DNA from: Pirellula staleyi DSM 6068
GTDB lineage: Bacteria; Planctomycetota; Planctomycetia; Pirellulales; Pirellulaceae
Assembly: GCF_000025185.1 (NCBI RefSeq)
Contig: NC_013720.1
Location: forward strand, 3,534,001 to 3,598,000
DNA: 64,000 bases
Reading direction: 5' to 3'
In this document: one piece after another, positions 53,766 through 61,988 of the stretch
How the letters are laid out: each line of letters begins with the position of its first letter
Position numbering within the stretch: position 1 is the first letter of the stretch
The notes under the pieces: model-generated
Databases searched by the model: none
What the model saw: the letters and a program-made list of their open reading frames with translations, nothing else
Told to the model about the DNA's origin: nothing
Made by a program: the position numbers and the translations under genes

Positions 53766-55148
53766 ATGTTTCCGGCCTGGCGCTACAAACTTCGCGAAGC
53801 CCAACTAGCAACCGTCCAAGGTCGGCTAGAGGAAGCAGGTCGCCTGCTTTCGGACCCCGAACTGCGTCAGTTCCTGCCTGTGCAGCAACAACAGCAGAAC
53901 GTGGCGGGACTGCTCTCGAAACGGGCCATGCAGCGAGGGACTAGCGGCGAATTCTCCCAAGCTTTCAAAGATCTCGACAGCAGCGAATTGCTCGCCGGTC
54001 AATCGACCGCCTGGCAGGCGGCGCATCAGGTGGTGATCGACCTGGCATTTGCAAGTGTCGTCAAACACCTCGAAGCAAGCGACTTTACCGGGGCCATGAA
54101 CCGGCTCGATGCGATTGCGAAGCGCAAGGTTGTCGATGGCAAAGTGAATACGCTGCGAGAAGTAGTGCGACGTCTCGAATCGGCTCAAAAAATGGCTTCG
54201 CGGGGGAAATTTGCCCTCGCTGACGAACAACTAGCAGCCGCCGCTGCGCTCCGCAAAGATTTGCCACTGATTGGCAAAGCCCGCGACCTCTACAAAGAAA
54301 AAGGGGAGCGCTCGCGAGTCCTGACCGAACTGATGCACCGCGCAATGGCCGCAAGTGCCTGGTCGGATGTGCTGGTGCACGCGACCGGGCTGCTGGAGCT
54401 GTCACCCCAGTGTCCTTTGGCCCGCGATGCCCGCAAGCGAGCCTGGGCTGCAGTGGGTGAGAAGTTCGTCGACTCTTCGGCGGGCGAAGCACCCAGCCCC
54501 TACACCAAGGATGGCGATCTCCCTCCGCTGCAGCTTCCCACCACCGCCGACAAGCCCAAACAGCCCCGCATGGTCCTGTGGATCGATGCCGTGGGTGGCT
54601 ATCTCGTTTGCATGGGCGAGGAAGTGATCATCGGGCAAGCTGGCCCGGGATCAGCCGCCGACATTGCCATTCAGGCCGATTTGTCGCGGCGTCATGCCCG
54701 ACTGCGCCGCGAAGGTGAGGGCTACGTTCTCGAACCGCTGGTGCGGGGTGTGAAGTTCGACGGCAAGCCGGTGCAAGGTCCCACGCTCCTCTCCGATGGG
54801 GATGAGTTCGAGCTGGGGGCGGGGGTGAGGCTCCGCTTTCGTAAGCCGCACGTGCTGAGTGCTTCGGCCCGACTCGAACTAGTGAGCTATCACCGTTTTC
54901 AGCCTCTGTGCGATGCCGTTCTGCTGATGGCTGAGTCGTGTGTGCTTGGTCCGAAGTGGCAAAATCATGTCGTTTGCCGCGACTGGGCGCAAGATCTCGT
55001 GCTCTACCGCCAAGATGGGCGATTGCTTTGTCGCGCGATGGAATCGATCGAAATCGACGGCAAGCTGTGCGACGGCCGGGGACCGCTCACCACACGCTCG
55101 CGCGTGGTCGGGAGCGATTTTTCGCTCAGCATCGAGCCGATTGGATAG
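53766..55148 (+). CDS. FHA-domain protein
   Basis: The 460-aa protein has a helical N-terminal half (residues 1-240, repeat-like helices that may be TPR-like) and an FHA domain near residues 280-365: IIGQAGPGSAADIAIQADLS, then RRHARLRREGEGYVLEPL (the Arg/Ser/His phosphopeptide-binding loop), then GVKFDGKPVQGPTLLSDGDE. A second, degenerate FHA-like unit follows (VLGPKWQNHVVCRDWAQDL). FHA domains bind phosphothreonine, so it probably reads marks set by the kinase encoded 316 bp downstream. The start has no clear Shine-Dalgarno sequence. Confidence 0.8.
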   Translation: MFPAWRYKLREAQLATVQGRLEEAGRLLSDPELRQFLPVQQQQQNVAGLLSKRAMQRGTSGEFSQAFKDLDSSELLAGQSTAWQAAHQVVIDLAFASVVKHLEASDFTGAMNRLDAIAKRKVVDGKVNTLREVVRRLESAQKMASRGKFALADEQLAAAAALRKDLPLIGKARDLYKEKGERSRVLTELMHRAMAASAWSDVLVHATGLLELSPQCPLARDARKRAWAAVGEKFVDSSAGEAPSPYTKDGDLPPLQLPTTADKPKQPRMVLWIDAVGGYLVCMGEEVIIGQAGPGSAADIAIQADLSRRHARLRREGEGYVLEPLVRGVKFDGKPVQGPTLLSDGDEFELGAGVRLRFRKPHVLSASARLELVSYHRFQPLCDAVLLMAESCVLGPKWQNHVVCRDWAQDLVLYRQDGRLLCRAMESIEIDGKLCDGRGPLTTRSRVVGSDFSLSIEPIG

Positions 55149-55464
55149 CTCGCGGGTATGCGATTGAGGTAAGTGCCAGTGGCAGGCCTCTTAAGTCCGC
55201 AAATCCTTGCAATTGCTTATCTTGCGCTGCGAAGTCCGCAAAAACATGGCGCTCGATCCAAGATTGGAGAAGAACCAGCGAACACTCGAGAAGCGGCCCG
55301 AAAAAAGAGCTTAAGCACCCTGGGCTGCTGCACGATACAATGCACCAAGGTTGGTACAATCCAGAAAGGAAGTCCCGGGAACTAGCGGAAGGGACGCTAG
55401 GTGTGCAGGTGGCCTTCGGTTTGGCACCTTGTGCATCGCACTTCTGCTAAGCAGGCCCGCACCC
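55149..55464. other. Intergenic stretch
   Basis: I see no gene in this gap. The kinase frame is open back to 55351, but the part upstream of 55465 has no family match and I treat it as noncoding. Confidence 0.35.
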
Positions 55465-57507
55465 ATGAAAAGTCCCGCCGCATCAGTCGATTCCGATGTA
55501 CCGCAGGCCAAAAAGCCTGACGGCGCTCCCGGTCCTAAAGGCGGTGCCATGAAGTTTCAATACGCCAGTGGCTCGAAACCACTCGAAGGGTTCACCATCA
55601 AGCGGGGAATTGGCCGCGGTGGTTTTGGCGAAGTCTATTTCGCTGTCAGCGACGCCGGAAAAGAGCTCGCGCTCAAGCATGTCGAGCGGAATCTGGAAGT
55701 CGAACTGCGCGGCGTTGCCCAGTGCCTCAACCTCAAGCACAACAACCTCGTCGATCTCTACGACATTCGCTACGACGAACAGGGCGAAGCGTGGGTCGTG
55801 ATGGAGTTTGTCTCGGGGCAAAGTCTCAAGGATGCGATCGATCGTAATCCCAACGGCTTGCCTCTCGAAGAAGTGCGCTATTGGTTCGACGGCATGGCGG
55901 CTGGCTGCTTGTATCTCCACGATCACGGCATCGTCCATCGCGATCTGAAGCCGGGAAATATCTTCGACGATATTGGTGTCGTGAAGATCGGCGACTATGG
56001 CCTGAGTAAATTCATTTCCGTCAGCCGCCGGAGTGGACAGACGGAAAGTGTCGGCACGTTCCATTATATGGCCCCTGAAATTGGTAAGGGGATTTATGGA
56101 CGTGAGATCGATATATATGCGATGGGGATCATGCTTTATGAGATGATCACTGGCCGCTTGCCCTTTGAAGGGGAAAGCAGTCAGGAGATTATTATGAAGC
56201 ATCTCACAGCCGACCCCGATTTGGCGATGCTTCCCGAACCTTATAAGAAGGTGGTTGAGAAGGCACTCCAAAAAGACCCTGCTCAGCGCTATCACAGCGT
56301 GGCGGAGTTGATCGAGGCGCTGGGACCACGTCCAGGTTCGGTGGTGGTTCCGGTCGCTATCAATCCGGCCGGTGCTGCTGCTACTTCGGCCGGGAATTCC
56401 GCAGCCGATAGCAACACGATCTACATCGACGATGATGAAAAACTGATCCAGTTTGGCCCCATGCATGGCCCTGGCGCTGCTGGTCCGTCGGTCCCGGTGA
56501 CTGCCACTGTGGTGGGGCCTAAACATCAGCCGGAGCCGATTGCGGCTGCCGTGAAAACGGGCCTTCAACATTTTGGCGCTTGGTGGCATCAAAGCGTCAC
56601 AAGCACACCTCTTAAAGTGGTGTTGGTCTTGGGGGGCGTGGGCCTACTCATGATGTATGGCGGTGTGCTTTTGCCTGTCGCCGCTGTGCTGGCCTGCTTG
56701 TATGCCGTCTATTATGGCATTCGGCTGGCAACCGGCGCGATTCAAGAGACCCCACCCGTACAATTGCCGCCGCAACAAGCCTCGGCGAAGTCGAAAAAGA
56801 ATGGCTGGCGCCCGATCTCATGGCAACAGCAGGGGCGTGAACTGCTCCGGATGCGGACGCTGAGCGACCGGGTTGCTGAATTGTCGACATCGATGCTCGG
56901 CAGCGCGATGGTGGCTGGTGTACTTACGCTAGTGATGCTGGCGATCATGGGTGAATCGCTCGATCAAACCCCTGCAGCCCTCGTGAAAGCAGGCTGGGTG
57001 TTTACAGCGACCACACTCGGCAGCTGGATCGTGCTGGCGGTCGGCAAATTCCAAGAGACCGCCGACGGCGATCAAGCGAAACGACGCTTCGTCGGTCTGG
57101 TGCTGGGGCTCGTTTATGGCGCGCTGATTTTCGGACTCGCCAGCTACCTGCATGTGCGGCTCGACGACAAAGTGTTCGTACACGGCATCTCGGCGCGAGA
57201 TTTTCCGGCGTCGATGGTGGGTGCGGATGGCGGGCCCCGATTGCCGATGTATCTGGTGTACTTCGGTGCGATTTTTCTGACCGTGGGGTGGTGGCATCAA
57301 ACCGATCCGCTGCGGAAATCCCGGTTCCGAATCTGGCCGGTCCTAAGCACGTTGCTGGTGGCCTGGTGCTGGAATCTGTTCTGGGCGTTCCCGCAGCCGT
57401 GGGGCTTTATGCTGCCAGCTGCGATTTCGATCGCGGTGCAGCTGTCGGCTCCGTGGATTTCGAGTCGCGATCGTTTGGAAGCGGCCCGCAGTTGGCCCCA
57501 CGCCTAG
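55465..57507 (+). CDS. Membrane-anchored Ser/Thr protein kinase
   Basis: The 680-aa protein starts at 55465; residues 1-30 are a Pro/Gly-rich linker. The kinase domain (about 40-300) has GIGRGGFGEVYFAV (P-loop), LALKHVE (Lys), HRDLKPGNIF (HRD and Asn), IGDYGLSK (DFG is DYG here) and YMAPEIGKGIYG. A long linker and then eight hydrophobic segments follow (for example VVLVLGGVGLLMMYGGVLLP and VLLPVAAVLACLYAVYYGIR). It is a typical bacterial Hanks-type kinase with the catalytic residues present, apart from the conservative DYG. It lies between the FHA gene and a membrane gene on the same strand. Confidence 0.93.
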   Translation: MKSPAASVDSDVPQAKKPDGAPGPKGGAMKFQYASGSKPLEGFTIKRGIGRGGFGEVYFAVSDAGKELALKHVERNLEVELRGVAQCLNLKHNNLVDLYDIRYDEQGEAWVVMEFVSGQSLKDAIDRNPNGLPLEEVRYWFDGMAAGCLYLHDHGIVHRDLKPGNIFDDIGVVKIGDYGLSKFISVSRRSGQTESVGTFHYMAPEIGKGIYGREIDIYAMGIMLYEMITGRLPFEGESSQEIIMKHLTADPDLAMLPEPYKKVVEKALQKDPAQRYHSVAELIEALGPRPGSVVVPVAINPAGAAATSAGNSAADSNTIYIDDDEKLIQFGPMHGPGAAGPSVPVTATVVGPKHQPEPIAAAVKTGLQHFGAWWHQSVTSTPLKVVLVLGGVGLLMMYGGVLLPVAAVLACLYAVYYGIRLATGAIQETPPVQLPPQQASAKSKKNGWRPISWQQQGRELLRMRTLSDRVAELSTSMLGSAMVAGVLTLVMLAIMGESLDQTPAALVKAGWVFTATTLGSWIVLAVGKFQETADGDQAKRRFVGLVLGLVYGALIFGLASYLHVRLDDKVFVHGISARDFPASMVGADGGPRLPMYLVYFGAIFLTVGWWHQTDPLRKSRFRIWPVLSTLLVAWCWNLFWAFPQPWGFMLPAAISIAVQLSAPWISSRDRLEAARSWPHA

Positions 57508-57632
57508 CGATGGATCGTGGCGCTCGCGCGCCCCAATGAAGATGCAAAGTTCTGTTCTCGAAAGGCTCGTGCTGGCAATTTTGCCGCGAGCAGTCGAAGA
57601 ACTCTCTGGCGTGAAAAGCTTGAGCTGAAACT

Positions 57633-58580
57633 ATGTGGGAATCTAACTTGCTGCTCGTGGTGATTGTTGTATCGGCCCTGGTTGCTGCCGTCCCGCTGCT
57701 GCGTCATGCAGTCGCCTTGCGAGCGGTGAAGTTCGTCGCGGGGATGCTGCTGCTCGTGGCAGGCTGCGCGGCGGTGCATGTGGCGACAGCCGCCGATGCG
57801 GGCGATCGCGTCGAGCCCCCGCTGGAGCTTTCCACTGCTGCTGCCGCCGAGAAGCCAGCGGCTGAACAGTTACCGGCCGAAACTCCAGCCAAGGAAACAC
57901 CAGCTGTTACTCCTGCGGCTGAAACACCAGCCGAAACGCCCCCCGCTTCGAAGCCCGAACCAGCGCCGTCGAATTCAGCGAGCACCGAGCTCAACGAAGT
58001 GCCGCTCGTCGGTTCCACCAGTGTGATCATTCCTCCAGGGCGACCTGCCTGGGTGAATTCGCAGCCGGTCACCAAGGGGGAAGTCCACACGATTGCAGTT
58101 TCGTCCGGCCCCTACAGCCAAATGTCGGAGGCCAATCGCGAACTCGATAAAGCAATCGAAGCGGCGGCCAATGCCTACATCGCCGAACAAATCGGAAGCG
58201 AGCAAGCGCCGCTGCTCCTTAACATCACCGGCAAGTCGCTTCGCGATCAGGTGGTCGATCCCAAGGATGTGTATCAAGAGACGATCGTGGTTTCGATTGG
58301 TCCGATGGAGCAGGTGCACGCACTTCTGAAGTTCGACGAGAAGTTTCGTAGCAAGCTCAAGGCCGATTGGGAGAATCTGCTGATGTCGGCTCGGCTCGGC
58401 CAGATTGGTCTGGGGTTTGGTGGTGTGATCGGTCTGCTGGCGACGGTGTGCGGCTATTTTCGGCTCGACAATGCCACCCGCGGCTACTACACGGGTCGCT
58501 TGCAGTTCCTGGCGGCAGCAGCGATACTAACGCTCGTTGCCTGTGGCTCGATGCTCGCCCGCATGATCTTGTGGATGTAG
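57633..58580 (+). CDS. Hypothetical membrane protein with Ala/Pro/Glu-rich linker
   Basis: The 315-aa protein has an N-terminal double membrane segment (LLLVVIVVSALVAAVPLLR and VKFVAGMLLLVAGCAAVHVA), then an Ala/Pro/Thr/Glu-rich linker with repeated ETPA words (residues 80-130), a globular part (TSVIIPPGRPAWVNSQPVTK) that may be conserved, and two C-terminal membrane helices (GLGFGGVIGLLATVCGYF and LQFLAAAAILTLVACGSML). Function is unknown. The position after the kinase and before the sigma factor suggests a substrate or sensor of that cluster. Confidence 0.65.
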   Translation: MWESNLLLVVIVVSALVAAVPLLRHAVALRAVKFVAGMLLLVAGCAAVHVATAADAGDRVEPPLELSTAAAAEKPAAEQLPAETPAKETPAVTPAAETPAETPPASKPEPAPSNSASTELNEVPLVGSTSVIIPPGRPAWVNSQPVTKGEVHTIAVSSGPYSQMSEANRELDKAIEAAANAYIAEQIGSEQAPLLLNITGKSLRDQVVDPKDVYQETIVVSIGPMEQVHALLKFDEKFRSKLKADWENLLMSARLGQIGLGFGGVIGLLATVCGYFRLDNATRGYYTGRLQFLAAAAILTLVACGSMLARMILWM

Positions 58581-58682
58581 CAGCGGTGGATCGATCGATG
58601 GATCCACTCTGAAGAGCTACGGCAGTCTCCTTAAGACTTGGCCAGTCCTTCGTCACTGCCGCTCGCTGCCACCTTCTGAACA

Positions 58683-59351
58683 ATGTCGCTTCTTACCAAT
58701 GCTGATAGTCTGCTGATCGACCGCATTCGGCGTGGCGAAGCTGACGCCTGGAGCGATTTGATCCAGCGCTACGAAGGTCGACTCCTCGCGTTTGTCGAAA
58801 GTCGCCTCGGACGTCGCGGTCCGAGTGAAGACATCGTGCAAGAGGCGTTTCTCGGCTTTCTCAACAGCTTGCCGAATTACGACGGCAAACGGCCGCTCGA
58901 AAGCTATCTGTTTTCGATCTGCGCGTACAAGCTCACCGATCACTTGCGCCGTGAAGGACGCCGTCCTGCCGTTCCTCTGGTAGGCAATAACGACACGTCG
59001 ACCGACTGGAACTTGGCTGGCAACGTTCGCCCGGCATCGAGCATTGCTCGGAGTGGCGAGCGGAAAGAGCTCGAAGAAAAAGCGGTCGCCGAGGCGCTCA
59101 AGGAGCAGATTGCTCGCTGGATGGAGCGCGACGAGTGGACCAAGCTGATGTGCGCTGAACTGCTGCTCGTGCGAGGCTGGGCCAACAAAGATGTGGCTCG
59201 ACAGCTCGACATCAGCGAGCAGCAAGTGGCGAACTACAAGTTCGACTTGATTTCGCGACTCAGCACGCTGATTAAAAAACAGCATCTCTCGGCGGAAGTC
59301 TTTCCCGAACTGAGCGACGATCAGATTCCGCCTCCTGGTTCCCCCGCTTAG
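58683..59351 (+). CDS. ECF-type RNA polymerase sigma factor
   Basis: The 222-aa protein has region 2 (DLIQRYEGRLLAFVESRLGR and EDIVQEAFLGFLNSLPNYDG, then LESYLFSICAYKLTDHLRRE) and region 4 (LLLVRGWANKDVARQLDIS then EQQVANYKFDLISRLSTL), as in ECF sigma factors; it lacks region 3. It directs RNA polymerase to a specific set of promoters, probably controlled by the 135-aa protein just downstream. It is cotranscribed with the kinase-FHA cluster on the plus strand, which suggests a phosphorylation-linked switch. Confidence 0.9.
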   Translation: MSLLTNADSLLIDRIRRGEADAWSDLIQRYEGRLLAFVESRLGRRGPSEDIVQEAFLGFLNSLPNYDGKRPLESYLFSICAYKLTDHLRREGRRPAVPLVGNNDTSTDWNLAGNVRPASSIARSGERKELEEKAVAEALKEQIARWMERDEWTKLMCAELLLVRGWANKDVARQLDISEQQVANYKFDLISRLSTLIKKQHLSAEVFPELSDDQIPPPGSPA

Positions 59352-59382
59352 TCGATTCGATCCTTGGTGCATTGATACTACG

Positions 59383-59790
59383 ATGGAAATCACCGACGCC
59401 GACCTCGAAGCCTACCTCGAAGAGCTGCTTCCCCCTGCGGAAATGACAGCGATCGAACTGCGCATTCGCGACGATGCCACGGTGCTCGAGCGACTGGCGG
59501 CGATCAACGGCCGGCGCGATGCTGGGCTGCATAGCGTCGGAGAAATTTGGCGTCGCATGCGCCTCAGTTGTCCTTCGCGCGAACAGCTCGGAAGCTATCT
59601 CCTGGGTGTGCTCGACGATGGCCATTTGGCGTTCATCAAGCAGCATGTCGAGGTGGTAGGGTGCCGGCTCTGCGTGGCCAACGTCGAAGACTTGCATCGC
59701 CAGCAGCAAGAGAGTGGCGAAGCGGTCCGAACACGCCGTAGCAAGTATTTTCAATCGACAGCCGCTCATCTGCGTGGCAAACAGAGCTGA
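59383..59790 (+). CDS. Likely zinc-binding anti-sigma factor
   Basis: The gene starts 31 bp after the sigma factor stop. The 135-aa protein has a small helical N-terminal part (ADLEAYLEELLPPAEMTAIE) and a ZAS-like C-terminal half, CPSREQLGSYLLGVLDDGHL then AFIKQHVEVVGCRLC, with H-x5-C-x2-C close to the H-x3-C-x2-C of zinc anti-sigma domains. It has no transmembrane segment. It probably binds and inhibits the sigma factor encoded before it. The H-x5-C spacing differs from the classic motif and is why I call it likely, not certain. Confidence 0.65.
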   Translation: MEITDADLEAYLEELLPPAEMTAIELRIRDDATVLERLAAINGRRDAGLHSVGEIWRRMRLSCPSREQLGSYLLGVLDDGHLAFIKQHVEVVGCRLCVANVEDLHRQQQESGEAVRTRRSKYFQSTAAHLRGKQS

Positions 59791-60093
59791 TTTTCGCCCG
59801 CTGCTGGTCCACCAATTCGCCCGCGATCTGATGTCGATTGCATGAGCGCCGCTGTCGAGCCGCTCGGCAGCAAAAACGGGTGGCAGTAGCACGCAATTCG
59901 CGTTTCTTTAGAACGTCCAGTTCTTCACTTGGCTGCGGAAATTCCGCAACCGATTCGACTCTTTCGGTAGTGAAAACATGGCGCGAAATCGCTCTGGCAC
60001 GACGGTTGCTTAAGGAGGAATGTCAGGTCAGTTCGATGGGACTCCATCGGCTATCAGCGACTTGCTCCTGCTACTCGTGCGAAGGATTTTGTC
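59791..60093. other. Intergenic stretch
   Basis: I see no gene, RNA or repeat between the anti-sigma and HemP genes. AAGGA before the HemP ATG is its ribosome-binding site. No clear Fur box was recognised. Confidence 0.35.
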
Positions 60094-60312
60094 ATGTCGA
60101 TTGCGATTTCTGGAACTCACGCTGCTTCGGCTTCGGAAGTATCGACCACAAGCGCTGTGCCCCGTTCCGTAGAGGTTGCGATGAGCACCCGCGCTCGAAT
60201 TGTGTCGTCCGATGAGCTGCTCGAAGGGAGCCGCGAACTTTGGATCGAGCATCGTGGCGACATGTACCGCCTCAGGCTCACATCGGCTGGCAAGCTCTAC
60301 CTGACCAAGTAA
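60094..60312 (+). CDS. hemP: HemP-family protein
   Basis: The 72-aa protein ends with the HemP motif SSDELLEGSRELWIEHRGDM then YRLRLTSAGKLYLTK, characteristic of the hemin-uptake protein HemP family. The N-terminal 30 residues are low complexity. Family members are linked to iron and haem uptake and expression of a haem receptor; no receptor is nearby, and the gene faces the alcohol dehydrogenase, which ends only 8 bp away. AAGGA lies 8 nt upstream. Confidence 0.85.
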   Translation: MSIAISGTHAASASEVSTTSAVPRSVEVAMSTRARIVSSDELLEGSRELWIEHRGDMYRLRLTSAGKLYLTK

Positions 60313-60319
60313 CCACGCG

Positions 60320-61525
60320 CTAAAACGCGGCTTGCAAGATGCCGAGCAAATCGGCCTCGCTGGCCGACCGGGGATTGGTCGCCAGCAGCCGCTTCACTTG
60401 AAATGCTTTCGCGGCGAACATCGGCAGCTGCTCGAGTTTTCCACCGAGGTCGCGAATTCGCTGCGGAATGCCAATCGCTTGCTGCATTGCCACCACACGC
60501 TCAATCGCACGGTCGGCAGCCGTTTCGGGGGTCACGCCGCTGGTATCCACACCGAGCCACTCGGCAATTCGAGCCAGATGCATCGTTCGCTCGGGTTTGT
60601 TGAAACGCATCACATGCGGCAGTAGCAGGCCATTGCCCGCCCCATGAGTGCAGTGCAGTTCTCCCCCCAGTGGATACTCGAGTCCATGCACCAGCGCAAC
60701 ACCGGCGTTTGAAAACGCAAGTCCTGCGAGTGTAGCTGCCAGCGCCATACCGCCGCGATGCTCGTGGCTTGCGAGGTTAGCAACCACCGGCTCGAGATGT
60801 TTCCCAACCAGCCGAATCGCTTGCTCGGCCAGGGAGTCGGCCAGGGGGAACGAGCCTTCATAAGCCAAGCGATCGGTGTTCGTTTCGGCCATGTTCGCAA
60901 AGTCGGTGGCCATGAATCCCTCGACCGCATGCGTGAGCGCGTCGATGCCGCTGTCGGCCGAAACTTGCTTGGGGCAGGTATAGGTGAGGACCGGATCGAC
61001 GATCGCCAGCCGAGGACGGAGGTACTGACTCAGCGTGCTGACTTTCATTTTATTGGCGGCGTCGGTAAGAACCGCTGCATGCGAAACTTCGCTCCCTGTG
61101 CCCGCCGTGGTCGGCAAGCAAACGATCGGAAGGACCGGTCCTGGAACGCGATCGAAGCTGAAGTAGTCGACCGGATTGCCGCGATGCTTCAGCAGCAGGG
61201 CGACGATCTTGGCGAGATCCATGTTGCTTCCGCCGCCGAGCCCAATCACAGCATCGACTGGGGACTTGCGCGCGAAATCCACGGCAGCCAGAGCGATTTC
61301 GATAGCAGGCTCGGCGCAGGAATCGGCAAAGACACTCGCCGTGCAACCAGCCGCTGCGAGCGACTGCAGTATCTTGTCGAGAATGCCGACCCGCTCGAGC
61401 ACACGATCGGTGACAACCAGGACGTGATGCCAACCTTCGTAGAGGCAGCATTGGCCGAGCGTTTCAGCCGAGCCAGCGCCGAATTTGATCTGCGCCGGAG
61501 CATGGAAATTCCAGGTTGTACGCAT
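60320..61525 (-). CDS. Iron-containing alcohol dehydrogenase
   Basis: The 401-aa protein is a typical iron-type ADH. The NAD-binding region is near residue 95 (DAVIGLGGGSNMDLAKIVAL), the TAGTGSEVSHAAVLTDA block is near 140, and the metal-binding Asp and His residues lie in ADSGIDALTHAVEGF, LVHGLEYPLGGELHCTHGAG and NGLLLPHVMRFNK. It oxidises or reduces a small alcohol or aldehyde; the substrate cannot be told from sequence. It converges with hemP and stands alone on the minus strand. Confidence 0.9.
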   Translation of the reverse strand: MRTTWNFHAPAQIKFGAGSAETLGQCCLYEGWHHVLVVTDRVLERVGILDKILQSLAAAGCTASVFADSCAEPAIEIALAAVDFARKSPVDAVIGLGGGSNMDLAKIVALLLKHRGNPVDYFSFDRVPGPVLPIVCLPTTAGTGSEVSHAAVLTDAANKMKVSTLSQYLRPRLAIVDPVLTYTCPKQVSADSGIDALTHAVEGFMATDFANMAETNTDRLAYEGSFPLADSLAEQAIRLVGKHLEPVVANLASHEHRGGMALAATLAGLAFSNAGVALVHGLEYPLGGELHCTHGAGNGLLLPHVMRFNKPERTMHLARIAEWLGVDTSGVTPETAADRAIERVVAMQQAIGIPQRIRDLGGKLEQLPMFAAKAFQVKRLLATNPRSASEADLLGILQAAF

Positions 61526-61644
61526 CGCGAGTCGCTTGCTTGTCGGGGATAGCGGAGGGGCTCAACGAAAGCGAGCGGCTACGAAGTTCGTGCCGCTCGA
61601 CGAGTGAATCTCAAAATTGAAATGGTCGCCAGCAGGGGGCGAAA

Positions 61645-61911
61645 CTAGGCCGATTTGTCCATCAGCTTTTTCAGCAGCGTGGCGACAAGCTCGGGCTTGT
61701 TTTCGCGGCGCAGGTGCTCGATGGTGTCGGGCTTGATCCCCAGTTTGCCGAGGTGGAGCGCCACTGATTCCCAGTGCTTTTCGCGCTTCTTGCCTTCGGT
61801 CAGGTAGAGCTCGGTCACCAGCTCTTGCAACCGCTGCAGGGCAATCGTTTCACGATTGTCGTAGTAGTTGCGAATCACTTTCTGCTGATATTTTGTGTGC
61901 TGCTCAGCCAT
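61645..61911 (-). CDS. Small conserved hypothetical protein
   Basis: The 88-aa protein has AAGGA 6 nt upstream of the ATG at 61911. It is all helical: HTKYQQKVIRNYYDNRETIA, LQRLQELVTELYLTEGKKRE, KHWESVALHLGKLGIKPDTI and EHLRRENKPELVATLLKKLM. I believe similar small proteins are widespread in planctomycetes but cannot name a family. It precedes the Pro/Gly-rich lipoprotein gene (ends 77 bp apart on the same strand, in the reading direction of the latter) and may share a transcript with it. Confidence 0.7.
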   Translation of the reverse strand: MAEQHTKYQQKVIRNYYDNRETIALQRLQELVTELYLTEGKKREKHWESVALHLGKLGIKPDTIEHLRRENKPELVATLLKKLMDKSA

Positions 61912-61988
61912 CAAAGTTCCTTCTCGAATTTGCTCGTCGCCGACATCGGGCCGTGCCTCAGTTGCACGAATTGCCGAGGCACGAATCC

